From assembly GCF_003628555.1 (NCBI RefSeq), contig NZ_CP021731.1, forward strand, positions 992,001-1,056,000: a stretch of 64,000 nucleotides of DNA, written 5' to 3'. A program made the translations under genes and the position numbers. The DNA comes from Azoarcus sp. DN11. GTDB taxonomy: Bacteria > Pseudomonadota > Gammaproteobacteria > Burkholderiales > Rhodocyclaceae. How positions within the stretch are numbered: the first letter of the stretch is position 1; each line of letters begins with the position of its first letter. Shown here piece after piece: positions 1 through 7,780 of the stretch. A model generated the notes under the pieces. The model worked only from the letters and a program-made list of their open reading frames with translations. It made no database searches and was not told the DNA's origin.

Positions 1-1
1 G

Positions 2-1726
2 ACGGTGCGCAGGAAGGACTGGGTGGGGCGCGAAGACATCACGCAGCTGCCGCTGGTGACGATCGACGGCGAGACGGCGAAGGACTTCGACGATGCGGTG
101 TTCTGCGAGCGCCAGGGGCGCGGTTACCGCCTCGTCGTCGCGATCGCCGATGTATCGCACTATGTGCAGCCGGGGTCGGCGCTCGACGACGAGGCGCAGG
201 AGCGCGGCAACTCGGTGTATTTCCCGCGCCGCGTGATCCCGATGCTGCCGGAGAAGCTGAGCAACGGGCTGTGCTCGCTGAATCCGCAGGTCGAGCGTCT
301 GTGTATGGTGTGCGACATGAGCATCGGCCCGACCGGGGCGGTCAAGGCCTATCGCTTCTACCCGGCGGTGATGTTCTCGCACGCGCGCCTGACCTACACG
401 CAGGTTGCGGCGGCGCTGTACGACAAGGATGCGGCGGCGCTGGAGGCGATCGGGGGCCTGCTGCCCCACCTGGAAAACCTCGACAAGCTCTTCCGCGTGC
501 TGCTGAAGGCGCGCGCGAAGCGTGGTGCGATCGACTTCGAGACGACCGAGACGCGCATGATCTTCGACGCCGACGGCAAGATCGAGCGCATCGTCCCCGA
601 GGTGCGCAACGATGCGCACCGCCTGATCGAGGAGTGCATGCTGGCGGCCAACGTGTGCGCGTCGCAGTTCCTGCAGGAGCGCGAGCATCCGGCGCTGTAT
701 CGCGTGCATGAGGGGCCGACGCCGGAGAAGCTCGAGAAGTTGCGCGGCTTCCTCGCCGAGTTCGGGCTCGGCGTGGGCGGCGGCGACGAGCCGAAAGCGG
801 GCGATTACGCGAAGCTGCTGGAGAAGGTGAAGGACCGGCCGGATGCGCAACTGCTGCAGACGGTGATGCTGCGGTCGCTGCGCCAGGCGGTGTATAGCCC
901 CGACAACGTCGGCCACTTCGGGCTCGCCTACGAGGCCTACACGCACTTCACGTCGCCGATCCGGCGTTACCCTGACCTGCTGGTGCATCGCTCGATCAAG
1001 GCGGCGCTGGAGAACCGCACCTACGCGGCGGGCGACTGGGACGAGATCGGCCTGCATTGCTCGTCGACCGAGCGCCGCGCCGACGACGCGACGCGCGATG
1101 TCGTGGCGTGGCTGAAGTGCTACTACATGCAGGACAAGGTCGGCGCGGAATTCACCGGCAGCGTGTCGGCGGTGGTACCCTTCGGTCTCTTCGTCGCCCT
1201 CGACGACATCTTCATCGAAGGGCTGGTCCATATCTCGGACCTCGGCAGCGATTATTTCCACTTCGACGAGACGCGCCACGAGCTCGCGGGCGAGCGCACC
1301 GGCGTGCGCCACCGCCTGTCGGACCGCGTGCGCGTGCAGGTGGTGCGGGTCGATCTGGAGACGACCAAGATCGACTTCCGCCTGATCGAAGGCGCTGCGC
1401 GTCCGACGGAGCGGGTCGGCAAGACCGCGAGGGACAAGGCCACCAAGGCGCCGGAGCCGGCCGCGGCTGTCAAGCCGAAGGCCGCGAAGCCGGCCGGAAA
1501 GGTCGCCTTTGTCGAGCTGCCGGATGTGGCGGAGAAGCCGGCCAAGGCAGCGCCTGCGGCCGAGCCGGCGAAAGCGAAGAAGGTCGGGAAGCCGGTGAAA
1601 GTCGCGAAGACCGACAAGACCGCGCAGGCCCCGGCCGCGAAGACGAAGAAGGCTGTCGTGGTCGCTGCGGCCGCAACGAACACTGAACCCGCAACATCCA
1701 CCAGGAAAGCGAAACGCCGTGGCTGA
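2..1726 (+). CDS. rnr: Ribonuclease R, 3' part (5' end outside window)
   Basis: RNase R is a processive 3'-5' exoribonuclease of the RNB family that degrades structured RNA and takes part in rRNA and mRNA quality control. The reading frame is open at the left edge, so the N-terminal cold-shock domains lie outside. The visible part starts within the RNB catalytic domain: the metal-binding aspartate motif [12 protein letters not shown] is near the start, followed by the [16 protein letters not shown] and [14 protein letters not shown] signatures. An S1 domain follows ([15 protein letters not shown]). The last about 110 residues are a Lys/Ala/Pro-rich basic tail, as in many RNase R proteins. The 3' end overlaps the rlmB start by 8 bases, matching the common rnr-rlmB pair. 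The GTG at base 5 is internal and not the real start. Confidence 0.93.
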   Translation, partial: TVRRKDWVGREDITQLPLVTIDGETAKDFDDAVFCERQGRGYRLVVAIADVSHYVQPGSALDDEAQERGNSVYFPRRVIPMLPEKLSNGLCSLNPQVERLCMVCDMSIGPTGAVKAYRFYPAVMFSHARLTYTQVAAALYDKDAAALEAIGGLLPHLENLDKLFRVLLKARAKRGAIDFETTETRMIFDADGKIERIVPEVRNDAHRLIEECMLAANVCASQFLQEREHPALYRVHEGPTPEKLEKLRGFLAEFGLGVGGGDEPKAGDYAKLLEKVKDRPDAQLLQTVMLRSLRQAVYSPDNVGHFGLAYEAYTHFTSPIRRYPDLLVHRSIKAALENRTYAAGDWDEIGLHCSSTERRADDATRDVVAWLKCYYMQDKVGAEFTGSVSAVVPFGLFVALDDIFIEGLVHISDLGSDYFHFDETRHELAGERTGVRHRLSDRVRVQVVRVDLETTKIDFRLIEGAARPTERVGKTARDKATKAPEPAAAVKPKAAKPAGKVAFVELPDVAEKPAKAAPAAEPAKAKKVGKPVKVAKTDKTAQAPAAKTKKAVVVAAAATNTEPATSTRKAKRRG

Positions 1727-2525
1727 CAAACCTTCCAACCGTTCCCGCCCGCAGCATGCGGGTGATGCCGATGCCCCCGCGGGCGGGCGCGCAGAGTCGC
1801 GCCTGATCTACGGTTTTCACGCCGTGCTGGGCAAGCTGCGCCGCGATCCCGAGGCGGTGTTCGAGCTGTACGTGTCGTCGAGCCGCAGTGATGCGCGTGC
1901 GAAGGATGTCGTGCGGCTCGCCGAGTCGCAGAAGGTGCGCATGATCCAGGCCGAGGCGGATCGGCTCGACGGCATGGTCGGCACGCGCCGCCACCAGGGC
2001 GTGGTCGCGCGCGTCGATGCGCGTAGCCGCGACATCAAGCTCGCCGATGTGCTCGACGTGCTGGAGGAGAATGCGCTGATCCTGGTGCTCGACGGTGTGC
2101 AGGATCCGCACAATCTCGGCGCGTGCCTGCGCGTCGCCGATGCGGCCGGCGCACATGCGGTGGTCGCGCCGAAGGACCGCGCGGTGGGCCTGAACGCGAC
2201 CGCGGTGAAGGTGGCGAGCGGGGCAGCCGATTCGGTGCCCTACATCACCGTGACCAACCTCGCGCGTGCGCTGCGCGAGATGCAGGAGGCCGGCGTGTGG
2301 GTGGTCGGTGCGGCGGGCGAGGCGGAGAAGTCGCTGTACGAGATCGACCAGAAGGGGCCGGTCGCGTGGGTGCTGGGGGCCGAAGGCGAAGGCCTGCGCC
2401 GGCTCACGCGCGAGACCTGCGACGAGCTGGCGAAGATCCCGATGCTCGGCACCGTCGAGAGCCTCAACGTGTCGGTTGCGAGCGGCATCTGCCTGTTCGA
2501 GGCGCGCCGCCAGCGCGGCGGCTGA
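1719..2525 (+). CDS. rlmB: 23S rRNA (guanosine-2'-O-)-methyltransferase RlmB
   Basis: SPOUT-class SAM-dependent methyltransferase that 2'-O-methylates G2251 of 23S rRNA in the peptidyl-transferase loop. The 268 residues show an N-terminal substrate-binding part (about 28-105) and a SpoU domain with its three conserved motifs: [10 protein letters not shown] (129-138), WVLGAEGEG (about 223-231) and the knot motif [11 protein letters not shown] near the C-terminus. An extra N-terminal tail of about 25 residues, rich in Ala, Arg and Pro, precedes the domain. The start is a GTG overlapping the end of rnr, so translation is probably coupled. Confidence 0.93.
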   Translation: MADKPSNRSRPQHAGDADAPAGGRAESRLIYGFHAVLGKLRRDPEAVFELYVSSSRSDARAKDVVRLAESQKVRMIQAEADRLDGMVGTRRHQGVVARVDARSRDIKLADVLDVLEENALILVLDGVQDPHNLGACLRVADAAGAHAVVAPKDRAVGLNATAVKVASGAADSVPYITVTNLARALREMQEAGVWVVGAAGEAEKSLYEIDQKGPVAWVLGAEGEGLRRLTRETCDELAKIPMLGTVESLNVSVASGICLFEARRQRGG

Positions 2526-2578
2526 GGCGGCGCGCGGATCGCAGCGGGCAGCGGCGCGAATCTTGCGTGGATCTGACC

Positions 2579-3154
2579 ATGCTTCGCGTACTCGTCATCG
2601 ATGAATCCCGCGCCCGGGCGGCCGAAATCTGCGCCGGGCTGGCGCTCGCCGGCCACCAGGTGGCGGCGGTGCTGGCGTCGTCGGCCGATCTGACGGCGCA
2701 GATCGAGGCGATCCGGCCGGACGTGATCCTGATCGAGACCGATTCGCCGTCGCGCGACACGCTGGAGAACCTCGCCGTGATGAACGCGGCGATGCCGCGG
2801 CCGGTGATCATCTTTGCGCAGGAAGGCGACCAGGACACGATCCGCGCGGCGGTGAAGGCGGGCGTGTCGACCTACGTCGTCGACGGGCTCGATCCGCAGC
2901 GCCTGAAGCCGGTCATCGACGTCGCGGTGGCGAGCTTCGAGGAGCACCAGTCGGTGCGTGCGGAGCTCGCCGCGGCGACCAAGAAGCTGTCCGAGCGCAA
3001 GCTGATCGAGCGCGCGAAGGGATTGCTGATGAAGTCGCGCGGCATGGACGAGGCGGAAGCCTACGCGGCGCTGCGCAAGCTCGCGATGGAGCGCTCGAAG
3101 CCGATGGCGGCGGTCGCACAGGATCTCCTCGATATGGCGAAGTACCTGCTCTGA
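2579..3154 (+). CDS. nasT: NasT-like ANTAR antitermination regulator
   Basis: A 191-residue cytoplasmic RNA-binding regulator. It has a receiver-like N-terminal domain (about 1-120), a coiled linker, and a C-terminal ANTAR domain (about 130-190, ERKLIERAKGLLM...RKLAMERSKPM). ANTAR proteins bind tandem hexaloop RNA hairpins and prevent formation of an overlapping terminator; NasT does this for nitrate assimilation genes. Both expected targets are in this window, before nrtA (7636-7760) and before nirB (12433-12545). In the receiver the usual phospho-Asp position reads ILIETDSPSRD, with Glu53 where Asp is expected, so phosphorylation is doubtful; NasT proteins are normally held by the nitrate sensor NasS instead. 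No nasS lies next to it. The ATG start is preferred over an in-frame GTG at 2567 because homologues begin at MLRVLVID. The gene symbol is a family-level assignment. Confidence 0.85.
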   Translation: MLRVLVIDESRARAAEICAGLALAGHQVAAVLASSADLTAQIEAIRPDVILIETDSPSRDTLENLAVMNAAMPRPVIIFAQEGDQDTIRAAVKAGVSTYVVDGLDPQRLKPVIDVAVASFEEHQSVRAELAAATKKLSERKLIERAKGLLMKSRGMDEAEAYAALRKLAMERSKPMAAVAQDLLDMAKYLL

Positions 3155-3197
3155 CGCCGCCGGGAGGCGCCGCGATGGTGCTCCCCCGCCTCCGGAA

Positions 3198-3214
3198 TGC
3201 ACTGCAACGGTGCG
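3198..3214. promoter_or_regulatory. NtrC-like palindrome upstream of pqqA
   Basis: TGCACTGCAACGGTGCG, an imperfect dyad with the TGCAC-N7-GTGC layout of NtrC enhancer sites. It differs at only two of 17 positions from the site before nrtA (7502-7518). It lies 44 bases after nasT and about 195 bases before pqqA. I could not find a convincing -24/-12 promoter between it and pqqA, so its role is uncertain. Confidence 0.4.
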
Positions 3215-3408
3215 AAGCGGCCCGCGTTGACGGGCGTCAACCGGATGCGTCGAGGCGGCGCAATTCATGATTTTCTCGATCTTCGTTTCATGAGGGCGGC
3301 GATGGCCCGCTCCTGATCGGCCCGATTCGGCCGCCGTCACCGTCGGCGATGATGGCTGCGGATCGGTCGTCCGGCCGGTCCTTCAACCGATGAACGAGGA
3401 GGCAGCCC

Positions 3409-3483
3409 ATGCAGTGGATCGATCCCGCGTATTGCGACATCCGTCTTGGTTTCGAAGTGACGGCCTACGTCTACGTGCGCTGA
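3409..3483 (+). CDS. pqqA: PqqA-like precursor peptide
   Basis: A 24-residue peptide gene. PqqA is the ribosomal precursor of pyrroloquinoline quinone: PqqE cross-links a Glu and a Tyr separated by three residues while PqqD presents the peptide. This peptide starts MQW, has a DIRLGFEVTAY core, and carries Glu16 and Tyr20 in the required E-x3-Y spacing, followed by a short VYVR tail. A strong GAGGAGG ribosome binding site ends 7 bases before the ATG. It lies 48 bases upstream of pqqD in the same orientation, which supports the call despite the small size. Confidence 0.88.
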   Translation: MQWIDPAYCDIRLGFEVTAYVYVR

Positions 3484-3531
3484 CGGCGGGGCGGCCCGGC
3501 GCCGCCCTTGTCGCGCGAAGGAGTGTTGCGC

Positions 3532-3822
3532 ATGAACGAGTCGAACCGGCTGCCTGCCGAGGACTGCTTCAGCCTCAATCCGATGTACCTCTTCCGCTGG
3601 GAGCCGACGCAGGACGCCCACGTCCTGCTCTACCCGGAAGGCATCGTGAAGCTGAACCAGACGGCGGCCGACATCATCGAGCACTGCGACGGCCGCAGTG
3701 GCGCTGCGATCGTGGCGGCGCTGCAGGCCCGTTATCCCGGCGACGACGACACGGTCGCCGCGGGCGTCTACAAGTTTCTGGAGGTGTTCCGTGCCAAAGG
3801 ATGGATCCGTCGTCAGGCTTGA
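3532..3822 (+). CDS. pqqD: PqqD peptide chaperone (RiPP recognition element)
   Basis: A 96-residue PqqD-family protein, the RRE-type chaperone that binds PqqA and delivers it to PqqE. Typical features are the N-terminal FSLNPMYLFRWEPTQDAHVLLYPEGIVKLN strand region (about 13-42) and the helical AADIIEHCDG and VYKFLEVFRAKGWI segments. The ATG at 3532 is chosen because a GAAGGAG site precedes it; an in-frame TTG upstream (3508) has no such site. Its 3' end overlaps the start of pqqE by 32 bases, so the two are translationally coupled. Confidence 0.9.
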   Translation: MNESNRLPAEDCFSLNPMYLFRWEPTQDAHVLLYPEGIVKLNQTAADIIEHCDGRSGAAIVAALQARYPGDDDTVAAGVYKFLEVFRAKGWIRRQA

Positions 3823-4930
3823 CGGGCAGGGCAAGCCGCTGTGGCTGGTGCTCGAGCTCACGTACGAGTGCCCGCTGAAGTGCCCGTGGTGCAGCAATCC
3901 GGTCGATTACGCGCGCCGCAAGGGCGAGGAGCTGACGACCGACGAATGGAAGCGCGTGTTGCGCGAGGGGCGCGAGCTGGGGGCGCTGCAGCTCGGCTTC
4001 ACCGGCGGCGAGCCGCTGCTGCGCGACGACATCGAGGAACTGGTCGCGGACGCGACGGCGCTGGGCTACTACACCAACCTGATCACCTCGGGCGTGGGGC
4101 TGACCGAGGCGCGGCTCGTGAAGCTGAAGGAAGCGGGCCTCAAGCAGATCCAGCTGTCGCTGCAGTCGAGCGAGCGCGAGCTGACGGATCGGCTGGTCGG
4201 GGCGCGCGTGCACGACCTGAAGCTGGACGTGGCGCGCCGGATCAAGGCGCACGGCTTCCCGATGGTGCTCAACGTGCCGGTGTTCCGTCACAACATCGAT
4301 CAGGTTTCGGACATCCTCGAGCTCGCCGCGGATCTCGGCGTCGATTACCTCGAGTTCGCGAACCTGCAGTACTACAACTGGGCGCTGCTGAACCGCGACG
4401 AGCTGATGCCGACGCGGGCGCAGATCGAGGCGGCCGAGCGCGCGGTGCAGCAGATGCGCGAGCGCGTCGGCGACCGCATGACGATCTACTTCGTGATCCC
4501 CGACTACTACGAGGGGCGGCCGAAGGCGTGCATGAACGGTTGGGGCGCGATCCACCTGACGATCGCGCCCGACGGGGCGGCGATGCCGTGCCAGGAGGCG
4601 CGCGCGATCGAGGGGCTGGAGTTTCCGACGGTGCGCGAGAAGAGCCTCGCGTGGCTGTGGGACGAGTCGCCGACCTTCCGCAAGTTCCGTGGCGACGAGT
4701 GGATGCGCGAACCGTGTCGGTCGTGCAGCGACAAGGAGACGGATTTCGGCGGCTGTCGGTGTCAGGCCTTCCTGCTCACCGGCGACGCGGCGAATGCCGA
4801 CCCGGCCTGTTCGCGTTCGCCGCATCATCACCTGATCGGCGAGGCGGTGGAGCGCGCGCATGCGCCGGAGCGCACCGCCGTGCCGCTGGTGATGCGCAAC
4901 GCGCGGCGGGGGGGCTGCGATCATGCTTAG
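3791..4930 (+). CDS. pqqE: PqqE radical SAM peptide cyclase
   Basis: A 379-residue radical SAM/SPASM enzyme that forms the Glu-Tyr carbon-carbon bond in PqqA, the first step of PQQ synthesis. The SAM iron-sulfur motif CPLKCPWC gives Cys27, Cys31 and Cys34, followed by GGEP at 72-75. The C-terminal SPASM part has the auxiliary-cluster cysteines in KACMNGWG, MPCQEA, EPCRSCSDKETDFGGCRCQ and DPACSRSP. Length matches the family (about 370-390). The GTG start lies just after a GGAGGTG site inside the pqqD end and gives the expected N-terminus; upstream in-frame starts would overlap most of pqqD. The membrane-peptide ORF overlaps its stop. Confidence 0.93.
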   Translation: MPKDGSVVRLDGQGKPLWLVLELTYECPLKCPWCSNPVDYARRKGEELTTDEWKRVLREGRELGALQLGFTGGEPLLRDDIEELVADATALGYYTNLITSGVGLTEARLVKLKEAGLKQIQLSLQSSERELTDRLVGARVHDLKLDVARRIKAHGFPMVLNVPVFRHNIDQVSDILELAADLGVDYLEFANLQYYNWALLNRDELMPTRAQIEAAERAVQQMRERVGDRMTIYFVIPDYYEGRPKACMNGWGAIHLTIAPDGAAMPCQEARAIEGLEFPTVREKSLAWLWDESPTFRKFRGDEWMREPCRSCSDKETDFGGCRCQAFLLTGDAANADPACSRSPHHHLIGEAVERAHAPERTAVPLVMRNARRGGCDHA

Positions 4931-5015
4931 GCTGTTCGATTCGTCGCTGGTGACGGTGCTGCTCGGCGTCGCGTTGACGGCGGCGCTTGCCGTCCTCATG
5001 CGCATCGCGGGCTGA
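4923..5015 (+). CDS. Predicted 30-residue single-pass membrane peptide
   Basis: A short ORF (starting MLRLFDSSLVTVLLGVALTA) that overlaps the pqqE stop by 8 bases and ends 11 bases before the next gene. It encodes one hydrophobic helix (about residues 8-27) with positively charged ends. I do not recognise a family. Position and coupling inside a very tight operon suggest a real small membrane protein, perhaps a partner of the following PuuD-like membrane protein, but the ORF could be fortuitous. Confidence 0.45.
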   Translation: MLRLFDSSLVTVLLGVALTAALAVLMRIAG

Positions 5016-5026
5016 AGGAGCGGGCG

Positions 5027-5533
5027 ATGGAGAGCGTGCTGTTCGAGGTCGTCGCGCGCTGGCTGCATTTTCTCGGGGCGCTGGTGTGGATCGGGCACAA
5101 CTACGCGACCGCGGTGACGCGGCCGCGTTACGTGCCGCTCGCCGCGGCCGACCTGTCGGACCCGGAGAGCCCGCGCCAGCGCGTGCTGCTGCAGCGCGAG
5201 CACGGCGCTTTCCGCTACGCGTCGTTGCTGACCTGGGCCAGCGGCGCGCTGATCCTGTGGCATCGCGGCTGGCTGGGCGACGCGCTGAGCCTGCACGGCG
5301 CGCTTGCGCCGCTCGGGCTGGGGATGTGGATCGCGACGCTGATGGTGGCGAACCTGTGGTTCGTGCTGTGGCCACACCAGCAGCGGGTGCTGGGCTTCGT
5401 GCCGGCGCCGATCGACGAGCGCCTGCGCGCGTCGCGCGTGACCTTCCTGTCGGCGCGCGTGAACACGATGCTGTCGATCCCGGTGCTGTTCTTCATGGGG
5501 GCCGGCACGCATGGCGTCGCGCTTTTTGGCTGA
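5027..5533 (+). CDS. PuuD/Urate_ox_N-like membrane protein
   Basis: A 168-residue integral membrane protein with about four hydrophobic segments (about 7-25, 65-82, 93-116, 148-166). It resembles the N-terminal membrane domain of the urate hydroxylase PuuD (DUF989): RWLHFLGALVWIGHNY at the start, a central EHGAFRYASLL, and VANLWFVLWPHQQRVLG. Several histidines sit at membrane-segment edges (in WLHFLG, IGHNY, EHGAF and WPHQQ) and could bind haem as in the cytochrome-like domain of PuuD. The soluble cytochrome c part of PuuD is absent. An AGGAG site precedes the ATG. Because it is co-transcribed with pqqADE and two enzymes, it may be a membrane electron-transfer partner rather than a purine enzyme. 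Confidence 0.6.
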   Translation: MESVLFEVVARWLHFLGALVWIGHNYATAVTRPRYVPLAAADLSDPESPRQRVLLQREHGAFRYASLLTWASGALILWHRGWLGDALSLHGALAPLGLGMWIATLMVANLWFVLWPHQQRVLGFVPAPIDERLRASRVTFLSARVNTMLSIPVLFFMGAGTHGVALFG

Positions 5534-5540
5534 GGCGGCG

Positions 5541-6626
5541 ATGCCGCGGAACATGTTGGGTTTCAGCTTTTCCGCCGCGGCGGGGCCGTTGCCGGATGAG
5601 GTCGCGGTGGATGTGGCCGCGGCGTGCCGTCCGGGGCGGGGCTCCATCCTGAGCCTGCCGTTCACGTCGCCGGCTTTCCGCGCTCTGCAGGCAGAGACCG
5701 AGGCCTGCCTGCGCCGTCTGCTCGCTATCCCGGACCGTTTTCGCGTGCTGTTCCTCGCGGGCGGTGCGAGCGCGCAGTTCGCGCTGCTGCCGCTGAATCT
5801 GCTCGGTGATTCACGACCAGCGAGCTACGTCGATAGCGGCCATTGGTCGCGGCGCGCGATCGCGGAGGCGAAGCGGTATGCCGAGGTGTCGATCGCCGCG
5901 CGGGTGTCAGGGGCCGTTCCCGACGCTGCGGTGTGGCAGGTCGATCCGCGCGCCGCCTATTGCCACGTCACGAGCAACGAAACCGCGGATGGCCTGCAGT
6001 TCCGCGAGTTCCCCGCGCTGCCGGTGCCGCTCGTTGCGGACATGACCTCGGACCTGCTGATGCGGCCGCTCGACTTCACGCGCTTGTCGCTCGTGTATGC
6101 GGGGGCGCAGAAGACGATCGGCACGCCGGGGCTGACGCTCGTGATCGTGGACGAGCGGCTGCTGGGGCGGGCACGGCCGGAAACGCCGCGCGTGATGGAC
6201 TACGCGGCGCAGGCGGCCGCCGGCTCGCGGCTATGCACACCGCCGGTGTTCCCGATCTTCGTCGCCCATCGCATGCTGCACTGGATCGAGGCGCGCGGGG
6301 GCGTTGCGGCGATGGCCGAGGCGGCCTGCCGGCGCAGCGAAGCCGTGTACGCGGCGCTCGCGGATGGCGCGGGCACGTATGCGATGCCTGTCGATCGCGT
6401 CCATCGCTCGCACGTCAATCCCTGCTTCCGCCTCGCCGACGAGGCGCAGACCGCGCTGTTCCTGCAGGCGGCCGAAGCGGGCGGGCTGCATGACTTGCGC
6501 GGACACCCGGACGTCGGCGGCGTGCGCGTGAGCCTTTACAACGGTGTCGCCGACGCCGCCGTCGACGCGCTCGTCGCCTTCCTGCGTGCCTTCGCGCGCC
6601 GGCGCAGCGGCCTGCGGGCGGCGTGA
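5541..6626 (+). CDS. SerC-like class V aminotransferase
   Basis: A 361-residue PLP enzyme of the phosphoserine aminotransferase family. PSAT-type signatures are visible: FSFSAAAGPLP at the N-terminus (canonical F-SAGPA-LP), FLAGGASAQFALLPLNLL (71-88), TSNETADG (144-151), ADMTSDL (166-172) and the lysine loop YAGAQKTIGTPG with Lys191 as Schiff-base residue. Length equals SerC (about 360), but the sequence is divergent, so the substrate is uncertain and I leave the symbol empty. The start at 5541 is chosen from the family N-terminus; an in-frame ATG at 5511 would overlap the upstream gene by 23 bases and is also possible. Its stop overlaps the next start (TGATG). Membership of the pqq-like operon suggests an amino-acid-derived substrate. 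Confidence 0.7.
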   Translation: MPRNMLGFSFSAAAGPLPDEVAVDVAAACRPGRGSILSLPFTSPAFRALQAETEACLRRLLAIPDRFRVLFLAGGASAQFALLPLNLLGDSRPASYVDSGHWSRRAIAEAKRYAEVSIAARVSGAVPDAAVWQVDPRAAYCHVTSNETADGLQFREFPALPVPLVADMTSDLLMRPLDFTRLSLVYAGAQKTIGTPGLTLVIVDERLLGRARPETPRVMDYAAQAAAGSRLCTPPVFPIFVAHRMLHWIEARGGVAAMAEAACRRSEAVYAALADGAGTYAMPVDRVHRSHVNPCFRLADEAQTALFLQAAEAGGLHDLRGHPDVGGVRVSLYNGVADAAVDALVAFLRAFARRRSGLRAA

Positions 6627-7468
6627 TGGCGATGGGCGCACCGCCGCTGACGCCGCGCGCGCTGCGCACCCGCTGGGCAGTGGCGCGGCTTGAGCGCATC
6701 GCGCGACGCACGGACGGCGGGGGCGACGCGGCGGGCCCGTTCGGTCCGGTCAGCGCGATGGGGCTGAGCTTTGCCTCTCCGGTCGGCCTGGCTGCGGGGT
6801 TCGACCGGCGCGGGCGGCTGCTTGAAGGAGCGCACCGTCTCGGCCTCGGTGCCGTGGAGATCGGCACGCTCGCGCGGGCGGACGGTTATCCGGTGCTCCC
6901 GCGGCGGGCTGTGGGCGGCGTGCGGTGCGGCGTCAGCATCGGCAAGCCGCGCCACGTCGGCTGGGACAACGTGGACCACGCCTGTCTGCGGGTGCTGCGC
7001 GCCGCCCACGCCGGCGCGGATTACGTGACGCTCAATCCCGGCCGCGATTGTCCGTCGCCGGCGCGCTTCGCGGATCTGGCGGGCGCGGCGGTGCAGTTGC
7101 GCAACCGGCTCGCGCGGCATCGTCGGCAGCCGCTGCCGCTGGTGGCCAAGCTGCCGTCGTGCTGGCTTGATGGCGATGCCGCCTCCATGATCGCGGTCGC
7201 CGACATGTTCGTTGCGGCGGGCGTCGATGGCCTGCTCGTGTCGACCGAAGGCCACGCCGCGCGGCGCAAGGCCGGCGCGATGCTGCGCGTGCTGTCGGCG
7301 GCCCTCGATCCGCGGGTCTGCCTGATCAGCGTCGGCGGTATCGATTCGCTCGACGAAGCCGCGGCGCGGTTTGCGGCGGGCGCGACGCTGGTGCAGGTTC
7401 ATCGCGCGCTGCTGGCTCACGATCCCCGGCTGCTCCGGGCCTTGCGGCGCCACGCACCCGGCCGCTGA
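6626..7468 (+). CDS. Dihydroorotate dehydrogenase-like flavoprotein, divergent
   Basis: A 280-residue protein with the TIM-barrel pattern of class 2 dihydroorotate dehydrogenase: FASPVGLAAGFDRRG (FMN-side loop), GAVEIGTLA, ADYVTLNP, LPLVAKLPSCW, and the phosphate-binding ISVGGIDSLDEAAARFAAGATLVQVHRALL. It is shorter than PyrD (about 335). The motif that normally holds the catalytic serine (N-SSPNTPG) is replaced by NPGRDCPSP, so it may not oxidise dihydroorotate. It is the last gene of the operon starting at pqqA, coupled to the aminotransferase by a one-base overlap. A FMN-dependent oxidoreductase of unknown substrate is the safest reading. Confidence 0.65.
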   Translation: MAMGAPPLTPRALRTRWAVARLERIARRTDGGGDAAGPFGPVSAMGLSFASPVGLAAGFDRRGRLLEGAHRLGLGAVEIGTLARADGYPVLPRRAVGGVRCGVSIGKPRHVGWDNVDHACLRVLRAAHAGADYVTLNPGRDCPSPARFADLAGAAVQLRNRLARHRRQPLPLVAKLPSCWLDGDAASMIAVADMFVAAGVDGLLVSTEGHAARRKAGAMLRVLSAALDPRVCLISVGGIDSLDEAAARFAAGATLVQVHRALLAHDPRLLRALRRHAPGR

Positions 7469-7501
7469 GCGGCGCGCAAGTGGTGCGGCGGGGATGGTTT
7501 G

Positions 7502-7518
7502 TGCACTGCAATAGTGCG
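7502..7518. promoter_or_regulatory. NtrC binding site upstream of nrtA
   Basis: TGCACTGCAATAGTGCG, a near-perfect dyad matching the NtrC enhancer pattern TGCAC-N7-GTGCA. It lies about 105 bases upstream of a -24/-12 promoter, a usual enhancer distance. It implies activation under nitrogen limitation. Confidence 0.7.
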
Positions 7519-7606
7519 GCTGCCATGCTGCGGCCATCTTGTCCGGTTCGTCCGGAATTCCTCCCAATCCCCGCCAATAAAGGGTTTTCGCCACGTTGCG
7601 AAGCCT

Positions 7607-7621
7607 TGGCACACGACCTGC
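7607..7621 (+). promoter_or_regulatory. Sigma-54 (-24/-12) promoter of nrtABC
   Basis: TGGCACACGACCTGC: the -24 GG (7608-7609) and -12 GC (7620-7621) have the exact 10-base spacing. The only departure from TGGCAC-N5-TTGC is C for T in the -12 element. The expected transcript start is near 7632, just before the first leader hairpin at 7636. With the NtrC site upstream this is a nitrogen-controlled promoter. Confidence 0.75.
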
Positions 7622-7635
7622 TAAAGATCGCTTGA

Positions 7636-7760
7636 GTCGGATCAACGGCGGTTCGACAGCAGATTGACCGGTCCCGGTGCGGGGCTGTGCAAACTACGGA
7701 CAACGGCGTCCATCCCCGCAGGCATCCTACTGCGGGCGGTGTGCGCCGTTTTTGTTTTTC
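7636..7760 (+). promoter_or_regulatory. ANTAR-type nitrate leader RNA before nrtA
   Basis: A transcribed leader with two hexaloop hairpins. P1: stem 7636-7643 with 7650-7657, loop AACGGC (7644-7649). P2: stem GGAC/GTCC (7698-7701 with 7708-7711), loop AACGGC (7702-7707). Both loops have A at position 1 and G at position 4, the ANTAR recognition feature. The P2 sequence also forms the 5' side of an intrinsic terminator (7702-7708 with 7744-7750), so P2 and terminator are mutually exclusive. The NasT-like protein at 2579-3154 is the likely ligand. Confidence 0.8.
7702..7760 (+). terminator. Regulated intrinsic terminator in nrtA leader
   Basis: Outer stem AACGGCG (7702-7708) with CGCCGTT (7744-7750), inner stem CCCGCAG (7715-7721) with CTGCGGG (7730-7736), followed by a T-rich run interrupted by one G (7749-7759). 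It competes with hairpin P2 for bases 7702-7708, as expected for antitermination. Confidence 0.75.
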
Positions 7761-7780
7761 TGGCCTGCAGGGAGATGAAG

